NCBI GenBank assembly: GCA_024698145.1 | Contig: JAILRO010000023.1 | Location: 1-64,000, forward strand | DNA from: Lachnospiraceae bacterium | GTDB taxonomy: Bacteria; Bacillota; Clostridia; Lachnospirales; Lachnospiraceae | DNA: 64,000 nt | Direction: 5' to 3' | Shown: positions 35,917-44,919 of the stretch, in pieces | Position numbering within the stretch: the stretch's first letter is position 1 | Layout of the letters: each line of letters begins with the position of its first letter | Made by a program: the position numbers and the translations under genes | The notes under the pieces: generated by a model | Told to the model about the DNA's origin: nothing | The model's input: only the letters and a program-made list of their open reading frames with translations | Databases searched by the model: none

Positions 35917-37281
35917 ATGGATGAATCAGCAGTTATAAATAAAAGAGTTCTGCCCAATAATTTGAAAATGGAGCAGGCGGTTATAGGCTCTATGCTGATG
36001 GACAGGGATGCGGTTGTTGAGGCAATGGATTTACTGACAAAAGATGATTTTTATTACAGTCAGTACGGTTTGTTGTTTTCGGCTATAGTTGAGTTGTACA
36101 ATGAAGGTAGGCCGATAGATCTTCAGATAGTAAGTAACAAGTTGATGGAAATGGGCGCGCCGGAATCTGTCAGTGGCATGAGTTATATAGGCGAAGTATT
36201 GGATTCCGTACAGTTTGCTAGTCATGTTGGCGAATATGCCAAGATTGTTCAGGATAATGCTACACGCAGAAAAATGATTAAGTATGCGGAAAAAACCATG
36301 GCAGACTGCTATTCGGGGGAGAATACGGTTGACGATATTCTTGATGGCTCTGAGAAGGGTTTGTTGGATATTACGCAAAAGAGAAATACCGGTGATTCTT
36401 TCATAAGTATGAAGGAGATTGCGCTTTCCGTTCTTGATAAGATAGAGGCCTCAGCAAAGAGAGGAAGTAAGGTTACGGGAGTTCCTACGGGCTTCAAAGA
36501 TTTAGATGAGAAGCTTACCGGACTTCATGGTTCCGAGCTTATTCTGATTGCGGCAAGACCTGCTATGGGTAAGACGGCATTTGCACTTAATATTGCACAG
36601 TATGCAGCCATGAAGGCGGGAGTTCCGTGTGCCATATTCTCGTTGGAGATGAGCAAGGAGCAGCTTGCAACACGTCTTATCGCTATGGATTCACAGGTAG
36701 ATTCGCAGGCTATCCGTACAGGTCAGTTGCAGGATTCGGATTGGGACGAGATTATGACCTCTACCTACCGCGTTGGTGAGACGCCGATGTATATTGATGA
36801 TACACCGGGTATCAACATATCCGAATTAAGATCAAAATGCAGAAAACTTAAGCAGACAAAAGATATTGGTCTTATCGTTATAGATTACTTACAGCTTATG
36901 AATGGTTCCGGTAAGAGTGAATCGAGACAGCAGGAGATTTCTACAATCAGCCGTTCGCTTAAGAAATTGGCAAGAGAGTTAGACGTTCCGGTTATCGCGC
37001 TTTCGCAGCTTAACCGTGCGGTGGACAGCCGTGAGGATCACAAGCCGGTTATGTCAGATCTCCGTGAGTCGGGTGCAATTGAGCAGGATGCGGACGTTAT
37101 CATGTTCATATACAGAGACGATTATTATCACAAGGATGATTCGCCAAAGCCCGGTATTGCAGATATAATCGTTGCCAAGCAAAGAAATGGTTCTACCGGA
37201 CCGGTTGAACTTGTATGGCTTGGTAAATATACAAAGTTTGTTAATAAGCTTTCCAAAAAACAGGAACGCGAGGGATTTTAA
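35917..37281 (+). CDS. dnaB: Replicative DNA helicase DnaB
   Basis: The 454-residue protein has the N-terminal helical DnaB domain (about 12-115), linker, and RecA-like motor (about 185-450) with Walker A ARPAMGKT near 210, LVIDYLQLM Walker B and the SQLNRAVDSR motif. It unwinds DNA at the replication fork. Last gene of the operon, followed at once by a terminator. Confidence 0.97.
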   Translation: MDESAVINKRVLPNNLKMEQAVIGSMLMDRDAVVEAMDLLTKDDFYYSQYGLLFSAIVELYNEGRPIDLQIVSNKLMEMGAPESVSGMSYIGEVLDSVQFASHVGEYAKIVQDNATRRKMIKYAEKTMADCYSGENTVDDILDGSEKGLLDITQKRNTGDSFISMKEIALSVLDKIEASAKRGSKVTGVPTGFKDLDEKLTGLHGSELILIAARPAMGKTAFALNIAQYAAMKAGVPCAIFSLEMSKEQLATRLIAMDSQVDSQAIRTGQLQDSDWDEIMTSTYRVGETPMYIDDTPGINISELRSKCRKLKQTKDIGLIVIDYLQLMNGSGKSESRQQEISTISRSLKKLARELDVPVIALSQLNRAVDSREDHKPVMSDLRESGAIEQDADVIMFIYRDDYYHKDDSPKPGIADIIVAKQRNGSTGPVELVWLGKYTKFVNKLSKKQEREGF

Positions 37282-37312
37282 AAAAGGTTCGGCTAATGCC
37301 GAACCTTTTATT
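37282..37312 (+). terminator. Terminator between dnaB and the convergent MerR fusion gene
   Basis: Perfect 12-bp stem (37282-37293 with 37298-37309), loop TAAT, ends in TTTTATTTT; the left side is A-rich, so it may also work on the minus strand. Confidence 0.92.
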
Positions 37313-38531
37313 TTGTGCAGGAGAAAATGCCTGCGTATTTTGTTATATGAAATCCTTTTTTGGTCTTCTTCTCAACGAAGCTTCTAAAGTCTTTGTATCG
37401 GTCAAGCAAATACTGATTCTGATTGCCGTGACAGGATATTATATATTCGATAAGCGGTTCTGCTTCATCTACAATCAATTCGTCATCGTATATCATGCGC
37501 TTGATTTTTGAAAAGTAAGGAGCAAGAAGTGTCATGCCGTTATCAAGACCGAAACGCTCGTATAATTTATCTGCGGATAAAATTATGGAACTGTTAAACT
37601 TATTAACAAGTTCGGTTATTTCCTTCATGTGAGCGGCGCCATAAGTACTGCATATAAATGTTCCGCCACTTTTAAGAACTCTTCGAACTTCCGACAAAAC
37701 TTTTTCTATATCGTCACAGTAGAATAATAAGTGATTGGCAATCACGATATCGAAGCTCTCATCGTCATAAGGAATATCTACACAATTAAAAGCATGAAAA
37801 CTAAAGCTTGTATTGTTCTTTGTGCAAAGCACTTCGTCATCAGTATCTGTGCCGATATATTTTGTCAATTCTCTTCTCGTATCTCGAAGCATTCCTTCGG
37901 AAATATCATTTAAAATAATATCAACATCAGAAGGAATCTTTTCGATGTTTTCTTTCCATAAAGCACCGCTACCGCAACCGATTTCAAGAACTTTGGTGTT
38001 TTGTTCTATCGGACACTGTGTATAAACCCACGGAAACCAGCCGAGTTTGTTAGTCGAATAAAGAGCATGAAGATTGATTCTTGCCGAGATATTGCTGGAG
38101 TTTTCATACTGGGTTTTTAACGTGTTTTCCATGTTGGTAAGGTGAATAAGATTAAGCATTTGCGTCCAGTCGATTTCCTTCTCGTTATCAATTGCTTCCG
38201 TTGTTTCCTCGATTGCTGAAGCTACATGCTGCATTTGCTCAATACGGTCGCGCACGAGTTTGAGCTGGAGATTTAACGAGTTCTTAAGTCGCTGATGATC
38301 GGAATCACCAATCGTTATGCTTCTAATATCTTCCAACGAAAATCCCAGGTACTTAAGCAACAATATCTGTTGCAATTTTGCAAAATCCTCATCGGTATAG
38401 TACCGTATGCCTGATTCGCTGACATAGGAAGGCTTTAATATATTCACTTTGTCATAATAGCGGACCGTTCTAATGGTAATGTGGGCCATTTTTGCGAACT
38501 GTCCGGAGGTATAATAACCGTTAGGTTTCAT
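37308..38531 (-). CDS. MerR-family regulator fused to a SAM-dependent methyltransferase
   Basis: The 407-residue protein begins with a MerR winged helix (about 5-75: YYTSGQFAKMAHITIRTVRYYD, then GFSLEDIRSI), a dimerisation coiled coil (about 80-125), and from about 170 a class I methyltransferase with VLEIGCGSGALW, FDIVIANHLLFYCDD and EVRRVLKSGGTF. The effector could be the methyltransferase substrate. The ATG at 38531 is preceded by AAGGAC/GGGACGG and by a good promoter; a longer frame upstream is not needed. Confidence 0.88.
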   Translation of the reverse strand: MKPNGYYTSGQFAKMAHITIRTVRYYDKVNILKPSYVSESGIRYYTDEDFAKLQQILLLKYLGFSLEDIRSITIGDSDHQRLKNSLNLQLKLVRDRIEQMQHVASAIEETTEAIDNEKEIDWTQMLNLIHLTNMENTLKTQYENSSNISARINLHALYSTNKLGWFPWVYTQCPIEQNTKVLEIGCGSGALWKENIEKIPSDVDIILNDISEGMLRDTRRELTKYIGTDTDDEVLCTKNNTSFSFHAFNCVDIPYDDESFDIVIANHLLFYCDDIEKVLSEVRRVLKSGGTFICSTYGAAHMKEITELVNKFNSSIILSADKLYERFGLDNGMTLLAPYFSKIKRMIYDDELIVDEAEPLIEYIISCHGNQNQYLLDRYKDFRSFVEKKTKKGFHITKYAGIFSCTK

Positions 38532-38565
38532 GGGCCGTCCCGTCCTTAAATGATAAACTGACAGT

Positions 38566-38594
38566 ATTATATCATAGGAAAATATTATTGTGAA
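38566..38594 (-). promoter_or_regulatory. Promoter of the MerR-methyltransferase gene
   Basis: On the minus strand TTCACA (38589-38594), 17 bp, TATAAT (38566-38571). The normal 17-bp spacer differs from the 19-bp spacer of classical MerR target promoters. Confidence 0.65.
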
Positions 38595-38600
38595 TAATCG

Positions 38601-38630
38601 TTGCTTAATCAAGGATTTATAGTATATAAT
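38601..38630 (+). promoter_or_regulatory. Promoter of the beta-glucosidase gene
   Basis: TTGCTT (38601-38606), 18 bp, TATAAT (38625-38630). The -10 box forms the start of the first copy of the repeat at 38626. Confidence 0.55.
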
Positions 38631-38773
38631 GTATCTTATCGGAAGGAAAACAAGCGGTCGCGAAGCGGACATTTGTTTTCACCCGATAAGATAGCGAGAA
38701 AACGAAGTTTTTGAGCGTTATGAGATGTATGAAGTACAACTCATAATGTATCTTATCAGAAGGAAAGCAAGCG
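38626..38773 (+). repeat. Two 31-bp direct repeats with alternative hairpins in the beta-glucosidase leader
   Basis: Bases 38626-38656 and 38743-38773 match at 29 of 31 positions. CCGATAAGATA (38683-38693) is complementary to both the first copy (TATCTTATCGG, 38632-38642) and the second (TATCTTATC, 38749-38757). Nested inside the first pairing is GAAAACAA/TTGTTTTC, and CGTTATGAG pairs with CTCATAATG in the second half. Confidence 0.7.
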
Positions 38774-38806
38774 ACACCGAAGGCAGTGAATGGAGGAGGA
38801 AACAGT

Positions 38807-40156
38807 ATGTCATTTTCAAAGGATTTTTTGTGGGGGGCTGCAACCGCAGCATATCAGATTGAGGGAGCTTACAACGAAGACGGAAGAGGATTAAGTATCT
38901 GGGATGTGTATTCCGGATTTAAGGGCAATACAAGGTATAATGAGACGGGTAATGTCGCAATAGATCATTATCACAGAGTTGATGATGATATCGCCATTAT
39001 GAAGGAACTTGGTCTTAAGGCATACCGTTTTTCAGTTAGTTGGCCAAGAGTAATTCCTGAGGGAACAGGCAAGGTTAACGAGAAGGGTCTTAAGTTTTAT
39101 TCTGACCTTGTTGACAAGTTAATTGCAGCGGGAATTGAGCCTATTGTTACGTTATATCATTGGGATTTCCCATATGCACTTCACAGAAAAGGTGCATGGA
39201 AAAATGATGACAGTTCGGAATGGTTCCTTGAATATACCAAAGTTATTGTAGATGCACTTTCTGACAGAGTAACCTATTGGGCAACAATAAATGAGCCTCA
39301 ATGCGTACTTGGTTGCGGATATCTCGGTGGTTTTCATGCACCGTTTGAGAAAGCACAGACAGACGATATTCTTATAATGGGTAAGAACATATTGCTTTCG
39401 CATGGTAAGGCCGCTAACTATATCAGAAACAATGCAAAGAAAAAACCTATGATTGGCTTTACACCGATTGGTCCTTCATTTATACCGAAGGATGATTCAA
39501 AGGAAGCTATAGAGGAGGCAAGAACAAGAACTTTCGGTACAGCCGGAGAAAGATTCTGCTTCTCTTTAAGTTATTGGTCAGATCCTATTTTCCTTGGAAA
39601 GTATCCGGACGAGTTATACAAGGATTTTGGAGACAGGGTTCCGGAGTTTACGAAAGAAGAGTGGGCGTTGGTTACAGAGCCGCTTGATTATTACGGCATG
39701 AACATTTACTACTCACAGGGCTTACATCCGGAGGATGGAGGTTATCCGGAGAATCGTTATCAGGGAAGTCCGGAGAATCATCTTGGTTGGCCGGTGGCAC
39801 CGGAGGTTGTATATTGGTCGTCTAAGTTCTTATATGAAAGATACGGCAAACCGATAATGATTACCGAGAACGGAATGGCAGAGCATGATTGGGTATGCCT
39901 TGATGGTAAGGTTCATGACTCTTACCGTATTGATTATACACACCGTTATTTGTTACAGTTTAAGCGTGCTGCGGAGGATGGAATACCGCTTGCCGGATAC
40001 CTTCACTGGTCGTTGTTCGATAACTATGAGTGGGCAGAAGGATATACACAACGTTTTGGTATGGTGTATGTGGATTACACGACACTCGAAAGAACAATCA
40101 AAGATTCAGGATATTGGTATCGTGATGTGATTGAGAGTAACGGAGAGAATTTATAA
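38807..40156 (+). CDS. Glycoside hydrolase family 1 beta-glucosidase (or 6-phospho-beta-glucosidase)
   Basis: The 449-residue (beta/alpha)8 enzyme has the acid/base glutamate E163 in TINEPQ and the nucleophile E354 in MITENG, with the N-terminal signature FLWGAATAAYQIEGAYNEDGRG. It should release glucose from cellobiose or short cello-oligosaccharides in the cytoplasm. No PTS genes are near and an ABC importer follows, which favours the unphosphorylated substrate. GGAGGAGG lies seven bases before the ATG. Confidence 0.95.
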   Translation: MSFSKDFLWGAATAAYQIEGAYNEDGRGLSIWDVYSGFKGNTRYNETGNVAIDHYHRVDDDIAIMKELGLKAYRFSVSWPRVIPEGTGKVNEKGLKFYSDLVDKLIAAGIEPIVTLYHWDFPYALHRKGAWKNDDSSEWFLEYTKVIVDALSDRVTYWATINEPQCVLGCGYLGGFHAPFEKAQTDDILIMGKNILLSHGKAANYIRNNAKKKPMIGFTPIGPSFIPKDDSKEAIEEARTRTFGTAGERFCFSLSYWSDPIFLGKYPDELYKDFGDRVPEFTKEEWALVTEPLDYYGMNIYYSQGLHPEDGGYPENRYQGSPENHLGWPVAPEVVYWSSKFLYERYGKPIMITENGMAEHDWVCLDGKVHDSYRIDYTHRYLLQFKRAAEDGIPLAGYLHWSLFDNYEWAEGYTQRFGMVYVDYTTLERTIKDSGYWYRDVIESNGENL

Positions 40157-40174
40157 TTGAAAATGTAAGAAGAC

Positions 40175-40210
40175 ATACCGGCCTTTTGTTACAGAGGTCG
40201 GTATTTTTTT
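40175..40210 (+). terminator. Terminator of the beta-glucosidase gene
   Basis: Stem ATACCGGCCT (40175-40184) with AGGTCGGTAT (40195-40204), followed by a run of T to 40210. Confidence 0.93.
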
Positions 40211-40318
40211 GAGCCAAAGAGAGTCACATTAAAGTCACTTTGGAATGTTATCATACGACACAGAAAATGTATGAGAAATGAAATTCCTTACGATTTTATT
40301 AAGAAAGAGCCAGGAGTA

Positions 40319-40362
40319 TTGATTTTTACATTTTTAAGGCATATACTTCGATTGAAAAGTAT
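40319..40362 (+). promoter_or_regulatory. Promoter with overlapping operator-like inverted repeat, carbohydrate ABC operon
   Basis: TTGATT (40319-40324), 17 bp, TATACT (40342-40347). ATACTT (40343-40348) and AAGTAT (40357-40362) form an inverted repeat overlapping the -10 box. The 280-bp gap otherwise shows only the terminator before it. Confidence 0.55.
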
Positions 40363-40436
40363 GAAAAATATGTGAAAAAGGGTAAGGCATACTAACAACA
40401 ACAGCTATTAGTGTGATTATTTTAAGGAGGAAGAAA

Positions 40437-42896
40437 ATGAGAAAAACAACATTCAAGAAATCGCTGGCGATTGGACTTTCTGTCGTAATGGCAATGTCCA
40501 TGACAGCCTGCGGAGGAAAAGGTGGTAATGGAGGAAGCGGAAAAAGCGCTGATTCCAAAGAGAATGTTAAGGATATGGTATATTCCGGTGAAACGTTTGA
40601 TATTTCCGGCGTAAAAGGAGATATGGCATGTTACGTTGTTGAGGGAGACAGATTGTATTTTACTACAAGTGAATGGCCGGAGGAAGAGAACGAAGATACT
40701 CCGATGACTGAAGAGGGAGCTTCGGAAGAAACAGAGGATAATGCGGAGACTTCCACTGAAGAAGCAAGTGAAGAGGATAGCAAGGGTAGCGAAGAAGAAA
40801 CTTCGGAAGAGAAAACAGAAGATGCATCAACAGAAGAAGAGGCAACCGAAGAGGGAGCTACTGAAGAAGCTGAAGAAAAGCCCGAGGAAATGGAGTACGC
40901 TAATGTACAGTCAACAACAAGATTATATTCAATGAAGACAGATGGTACTGATCTCAAAGAATATGGTGAGGTTAAACTTGAGCAAAATGAGTACATCAGC
41001 TACATCATGGTTAGCAAAGATGGACAGATTAGATTATTTAACAGTGCATGGGGATCTGAAGACGAAGGACAGACTTGCTATTTAGCAACGGTTGATGAGA
41101 ATGCCAACATTACAGATCATAAGGATATTACCAAGGATCTTGGTATTAGCAATGATACATACGTAAGCAGGGTATTATCTGATGATAAGGACAACATTTA
41201 TGTTATAACAAATGATAGTGTGATTATACTTGACAAAGACATGAAAAAGCTTGCAGAAATCAAGGGTGACAACACTTACATTGAGACTGCTGCAAAGACA
41301 AAAGATGGCGATATTGCATGTGCAACAAGCGGAGAAGATGGGGCTATTGTGCAGATTGTAGATGTAAATGCCAAGAAGTTCGGAGAGAAGATTAAGCTTG
41401 AAGGTATGTCTTATTTCCAGAGTTCAGAATCGCTTATGAACGGAACGGGAGATTACGATTTCTTCTACAAGGATTCTGCTGCAATTTACGGTTATTCAAT
41501 AAAAGACAAAAAAGCTACAAAGATACTTGATTTTCTTGCGTCAGAGATAGATGCCCAGAACACATACGCAATAATTCCGATTGACAAGGATGTATTCGTT
41601 GGTCAGTCATGGGATGAAAAGGGATCGGTTCTTACAAAGTACACAAAGGTTGATCCTTCACAGGTTAAGGATAAAGAAACAATTACTTTCGTTTCTTTGT
41701 GGGCTGTGGATGATAGCATACGTAATGCAGCTATTAAGTTTAATAAGGAAAATGACAAGTACAGAATAGCATTTAAGGATTATGAGGGCGATGAAGACGC
41801 TCTTACAAAGATGAATGCCGATATAATTGCAGGAAATGTTGGCGATATTATCGATGTAAGTAATATGCCTGTTGGACAGTATGTTGCAAAGGGAATACTT
41901 GAGGACCTTACACCTTTCTATGAGAAGGATAGTGATATTAGCAAGGATGATATAATTCCTTCGGTAGAGAAGGCTATGGAGATAGAAGGAAAGTTATATT
42001 ACGTTGCGCCAAGTTTTACAATACAGACTATTGTTGCATCAAAGAAAGATGTCGGAGATGAGAGTGGTTGGACATTTGAGGATTTGAAAAAACTTCTTGA
42101 AGAGAAAGGTGATGGCGTAAGACCTTTCTATAGTGAAAACAAGTTAGATACATTGTATTCATTCCTTTATGCGGGGATTGATGATTATATTGACTGGACA
42201 ACAGGAAAATGTAGATTTGACAGTGAAGACTTTAAGTCAGTGCTTGAGATTGCCAATCGCGGAACCGACGAAGAGATGGATTACAGTGAAGATGCGCCGA
42301 GTCAGCCACAGCTTATAAAGTCAGGCAAGGTACTTCTTTGTGACGGTTGGTTTGATACTGATTCGCTTCAGACATATGGAAAGATGTATAACACAGATAT
42401 CAATATAATAGGATATCCTTGTGAGAACAAACAGGGTTCTTATTTCGCATTTGATTCGAGATATGCTATATATTCAAAGTCAAGTGCAAAAGACGGCGCA
42501 TGGGAATTTATCAGAACTCTTATGACTAAGGATTATCAGGCAGATGGCGGTCATATATGGAACAACCCAACTAACAAGGATGCATTTGAAGCATACATGA
42601 AGACAAAAACAACTACAGAAAAGTACACGGATGATTATGGTAATGAGATTGAACCGTACCAGTCTTCGTGGGGTTGGGACGATATGGAGATTGAGATAGG
42701 ACCTCTTTCAAAGGAGCAGGAGCAGGTTTATAGAGACCTTATCAACAACACAACCAAAGTTGCTGAGTCTGATGAAGAAGTAATGAATATCATTAATGAA
42801 GAAGCAAAGAATTACTTCAATGGACAGAAGAGTGTTGATGAAACAGCTGATATTATTCAGAATCGTGTAACAACATATGTAAATGAGAATAGATAA
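40437..42896 (+). CDS. Extracellular solute-binding lipoprotein with large N-terminal extension
   Basis: The 819-residue lipoprotein has lipobox MTAC (Cys25). Residues about 82-156 are a glutamate/serine/threonine-rich acidic stretch, 160-395 a repetitive beta-rich region that may be a propeller, and about 400-819 a family 1 (carbohydrate-type) solute-binding domain (ITFVSLWAVDDSIRNAAIKFN..., GDIIDVSNMP, YYVAPSF). Binding proteins of this family are usually about 420-450 residues, so the N-terminal 370 residues are an unusual addition. Two permease genes follow; an ATPase gene does not, so a shared MsmK-like ATPase is likely. Confidence 0.88.
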   Translation: MRKTTFKKSLAIGLSVVMAMSMTACGGKGGNGGSGKSADSKENVKDMVYSGETFDISGVKGDMACYVVEGDRLYFTTSEWPEEENEDTPMTEEGASEETEDNAETSTEEASEEDSKGSEEETSEEKTEDASTEEEATEEGATEEAEEKPEEMEYANVQSTTRLYSMKTDGTDLKEYGEVKLEQNEYISYIMVSKDGQIRLFNSAWGSEDEGQTCYLATVDENANITDHKDITKDLGISNDTYVSRVLSDDKDNIYVITNDSVIILDKDMKKLAEIKGDNTYIETAAKTKDGDIACATSGEDGAIVQIVDVNAKKFGEKIKLEGMSYFQSSESLMNGTGDYDFFYKDSAAIYGYSIKDKKATKILDFLASEIDAQNTYAIIPIDKDVFVGQSWDEKGSVLTKYTKVDPSQVKDKETITFVSLWAVDDSIRNAAIKFNKENDKYRIAFKDYEGDEDALTKMNADIIAGNVGDIIDVSNMPVGQYVAKGILEDLTPFYEKDSDISKDDIIPSVEKAMEIEGKLYYVAPSFTIQTIVASKKDVGDESGWTFEDLKKLLEEKGDGVRPFYSENKLDTLYSFLYAGIDDYIDWTTGKCRFDSEDFKSVLEIANRGTDEEMDYSEDAPSQPQLIKSGKVLLCDGWFDTDSLQTYGKMYNTDINIIGYPCENKQGSYFAFDSRYAIYSKSSAKDGAWEFIRTLMTKDYQADGGHIWNNPTNKDAFEAYMKTKTTTEKYTDDYGNEIEPYQSSWGWDDMEIEIGPLSKEQEQVYRDLINNTTKVAESDEEVMNIINEEAKNYFNGQKSVDETADIIQNRVTTYVNENR

Positions 42897-42912
42897 GTTA
42901 GGGATAGGTGAA

Positions 42913-43824
42913 ATGAAAAAAGAGCTTGTAACGGAAGACGGAATTGCATATAAGAAACCTGAAATGAGCAAGAAAGACAAGAAGCAATCGGTATTGTATA
43001 TGTTGCCGAGTTTGCTTGGAGTACTTCTCTTTTTCCTGTTGCCGTTTGCCGTTGTTATATACTACGCTCTTGTTGACAATCCTATCAATCACAAGTTTGT
43101 TGGATTTGAAAACTTTGTACGTATAATACAGAACTCCTCATTCCAGCAAGCGGCAAAAAACACTGCAACCTTTTCATTGGTTGCAGTGCCGCTTGCGGTT
43201 ATATTATCTTTGGTTATGGCGTTGATTCTTGAGGAAAACATTCCTATGAAGAGTCAGTTCCGTACATTTTTCTTAAGCCCCATGATGGTGCCGGTGGCCT
43301 CCATCGTTCTTATATGGCAGGTGCTTTTCGATTATAACGGGGCAATCAATGAGTTTATAAAAGGTCTTGGAGGAAACTCTATAGACTGGTTCAAATCAAG
43401 TTACAGTCAGATAGTGATTGTAATTCTGTTTTTGTGGAAAAATCTTGGATATAACATGATACTTTTTATGTCGGCACTAAACGCAATACCACGCGATGTG
43501 TTGGAAGTTGCAACTCTAGAGAGTGCGAGCGAGTTTCAGAAGTTTTGGTATATCAAGTTGAGATATCTTTCATCGACGATATTGTTTGTGGCAATCCTTT
43601 CACTTATTAATTCTTTCAAGGTATTTAGAGAGGTTTATCTTCTCACCGGGGATTACCCGTATGATTCGTTATACATGTTACAGCATTTTATGAATAATAC
43701 ATTTAAGTCCCTAGACTATCAGAAGCTTTCAGCTGCTGCGATAATCATGGGAATTGTCATGTGTGTTGTAATCGGATGCCTGTTCTTTGCAGAGGATCGC
43801 TATGGAAAGGATGTGGAAGGATGA
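42913..43824 (+). CDS. Carbohydrate ABC transporter permease (MalF/UgpA type)
   Basis: The 303-residue permease has six membrane segments and the EAA-type loop LEVATLESASEFQKFWYIKLRYLSSTI. The start PSLLGVLLFFLLPFAVVIYYAL is typical of the first permease of sugar importers. The ATG at 42913 follows TAGGGATAGG. It overlaps the next permease gene by 4 bp (ATGA). Confidence 0.93.
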   Translation: MKKELVTEDGIAYKKPEMSKKDKKQSVLYMLPSLLGVLLFFLLPFAVVIYYALVDNPINHKFVGFENFVRIIQNSSFQQAAKNTATFSLVAVPLAVILSLVMALILEENIPMKSQFRTFFLSPMMVPVASIVLIWQVLFDYNGAINEFIKGLGGNSIDWFKSSYSQIVIVILFLWKNLGYNMILFMSALNAIPRDVLEVATLESASEFQKFWYIKLRYLSSTILFVAILSLINSFKVFREVYLLTGDYPYDSLYMLQHFMNNTFKSLDYQKLSAAAIIMGIVMCVVIGCLFFAEDRYGKDVEG

Positions 43825-44876
43825 CAGATGTGAACAATAACGATATAGAAGAATTAAAGAATGAAAACAAAGAAGCGGAAGCTTTTGAAAATACAGATAA
43901 TCCGGAAATTGAGAGTGTAGAAAAAGAGGAGGTTTCGGAAAAAGTTGACAGATTCAAAGAATGGCGTGTAAGGAATGCCAAAAAGAGACATTTGATAAAG
44001 AGAATACTGCTTACATTTATAGCGGCAGCATTTGCAATATCATTTCTTTTGCCTACAATTTTGACCATGGCTAATTCTTTCATGTCATCAGCGGAAATTA
44101 CGACTAACTACGGAGTAATCTTTAACAAGTACAAGGAAAAAGAATTCGGAGAACGTGATACCGATTATGTTGCAGAGAAGGTCAATCTTAAGTTTATTCC
44201 TGATATGGTGGATTTTAATCAGTACTCAACGGTGCTTTTGAAAAGTCCGGAATATCTGCTTAAGTTTTGGAATTCGGTGATACTTGTTATTCCGATAATG
44301 ATATTTCAGATAGTTGTGGCGCTAGGTGCATCCTACAGTTTTATGAGGTTTCGGACCAAGAAAAAGGAATGGCTGTTTTTTGCGTATGTTGCGGTAATGC
44401 TTATGCCGTTTCAGGTAACACTTGTTCCAAACTATATTGTGGCGGATTGGATGCATATATTAGATACACGATGGTCGATAATTCTACCGGGTATTTTTGC
44501 ACCATTTAGTGTATACCTGTTAACAAAGTTTATGAGAAGAATACCAACATCGCTTATCGAAGCAGCACAGCTTGACGGAGCTAATGAATGGCAGATATTT
44601 ACAAAGGTTTGTATCCCTCTTTGTAAAGGACCGATTGCATCGGTAGCAATACTCGTATTTATAGATTATTGGAACATGGTTGAGCAACCGCTTATCATGT
44701 TGTCCGATGCGGACAAACATCCGCTCTCGGTATTTTTGTCAAAAATAAATACAGGAGAAGTTGGATTGGCGTTTGCGGTGGCGACCATTTATATGGTACC
44801 TACTATATTGATATTCCTTTATGGTGAGGAGTATCTTGTTGAAGGAATATCTTATTCCGGAAGTGTAAAAGGTTAA
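43821..44876 (+). CDS. Carbohydrate ABC transporter permease (MalG/UgpE type)
   Basis: The 351-residue second permease has a charged acidic N-terminal tail of about 55 residues, unusual for the family, then six membrane segments with the EAA loop LIEAAQLDGANEWQIFTKVCIPLCKGP. GTGGAAGG is the ribosome binding site and the ATG overlaps the preceding stop. Partner of the 42913 permease. Confidence 0.93.
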   Translation: MTDVNNNDIEELKNENKEAEAFENTDNPEIESVEKEEVSEKVDRFKEWRVRNAKKRHLIKRILLTFIAAAFAISFLLPTILTMANSFMSSAEITTNYGVIFNKYKEKEFGERDTDYVAEKVNLKFIPDMVDFNQYSTVLLKSPEYLLKFWNSVILVIPIMIFQIVVALGASYSFMRFRTKKKEWLFFAYVAVMLMPFQVTLVPNYIVADWMHILDTRWSIILPGIFAPFSVYLLTKFMRRIPTSLIEAAQLDGANEWQIFTKVCIPLCKGPIASVAILVFIDYWNMVEQPLIMLSDADKHPLSVFLSKINTGEVGLAFAVATIYMVPTILIFLYGEEYLVEGISYSGSVKG

Positions 44877-44919
44877 TGGCAGACTAGAATAATAAAGGGT
44901 TTTAATCAGGAGGATCAAG

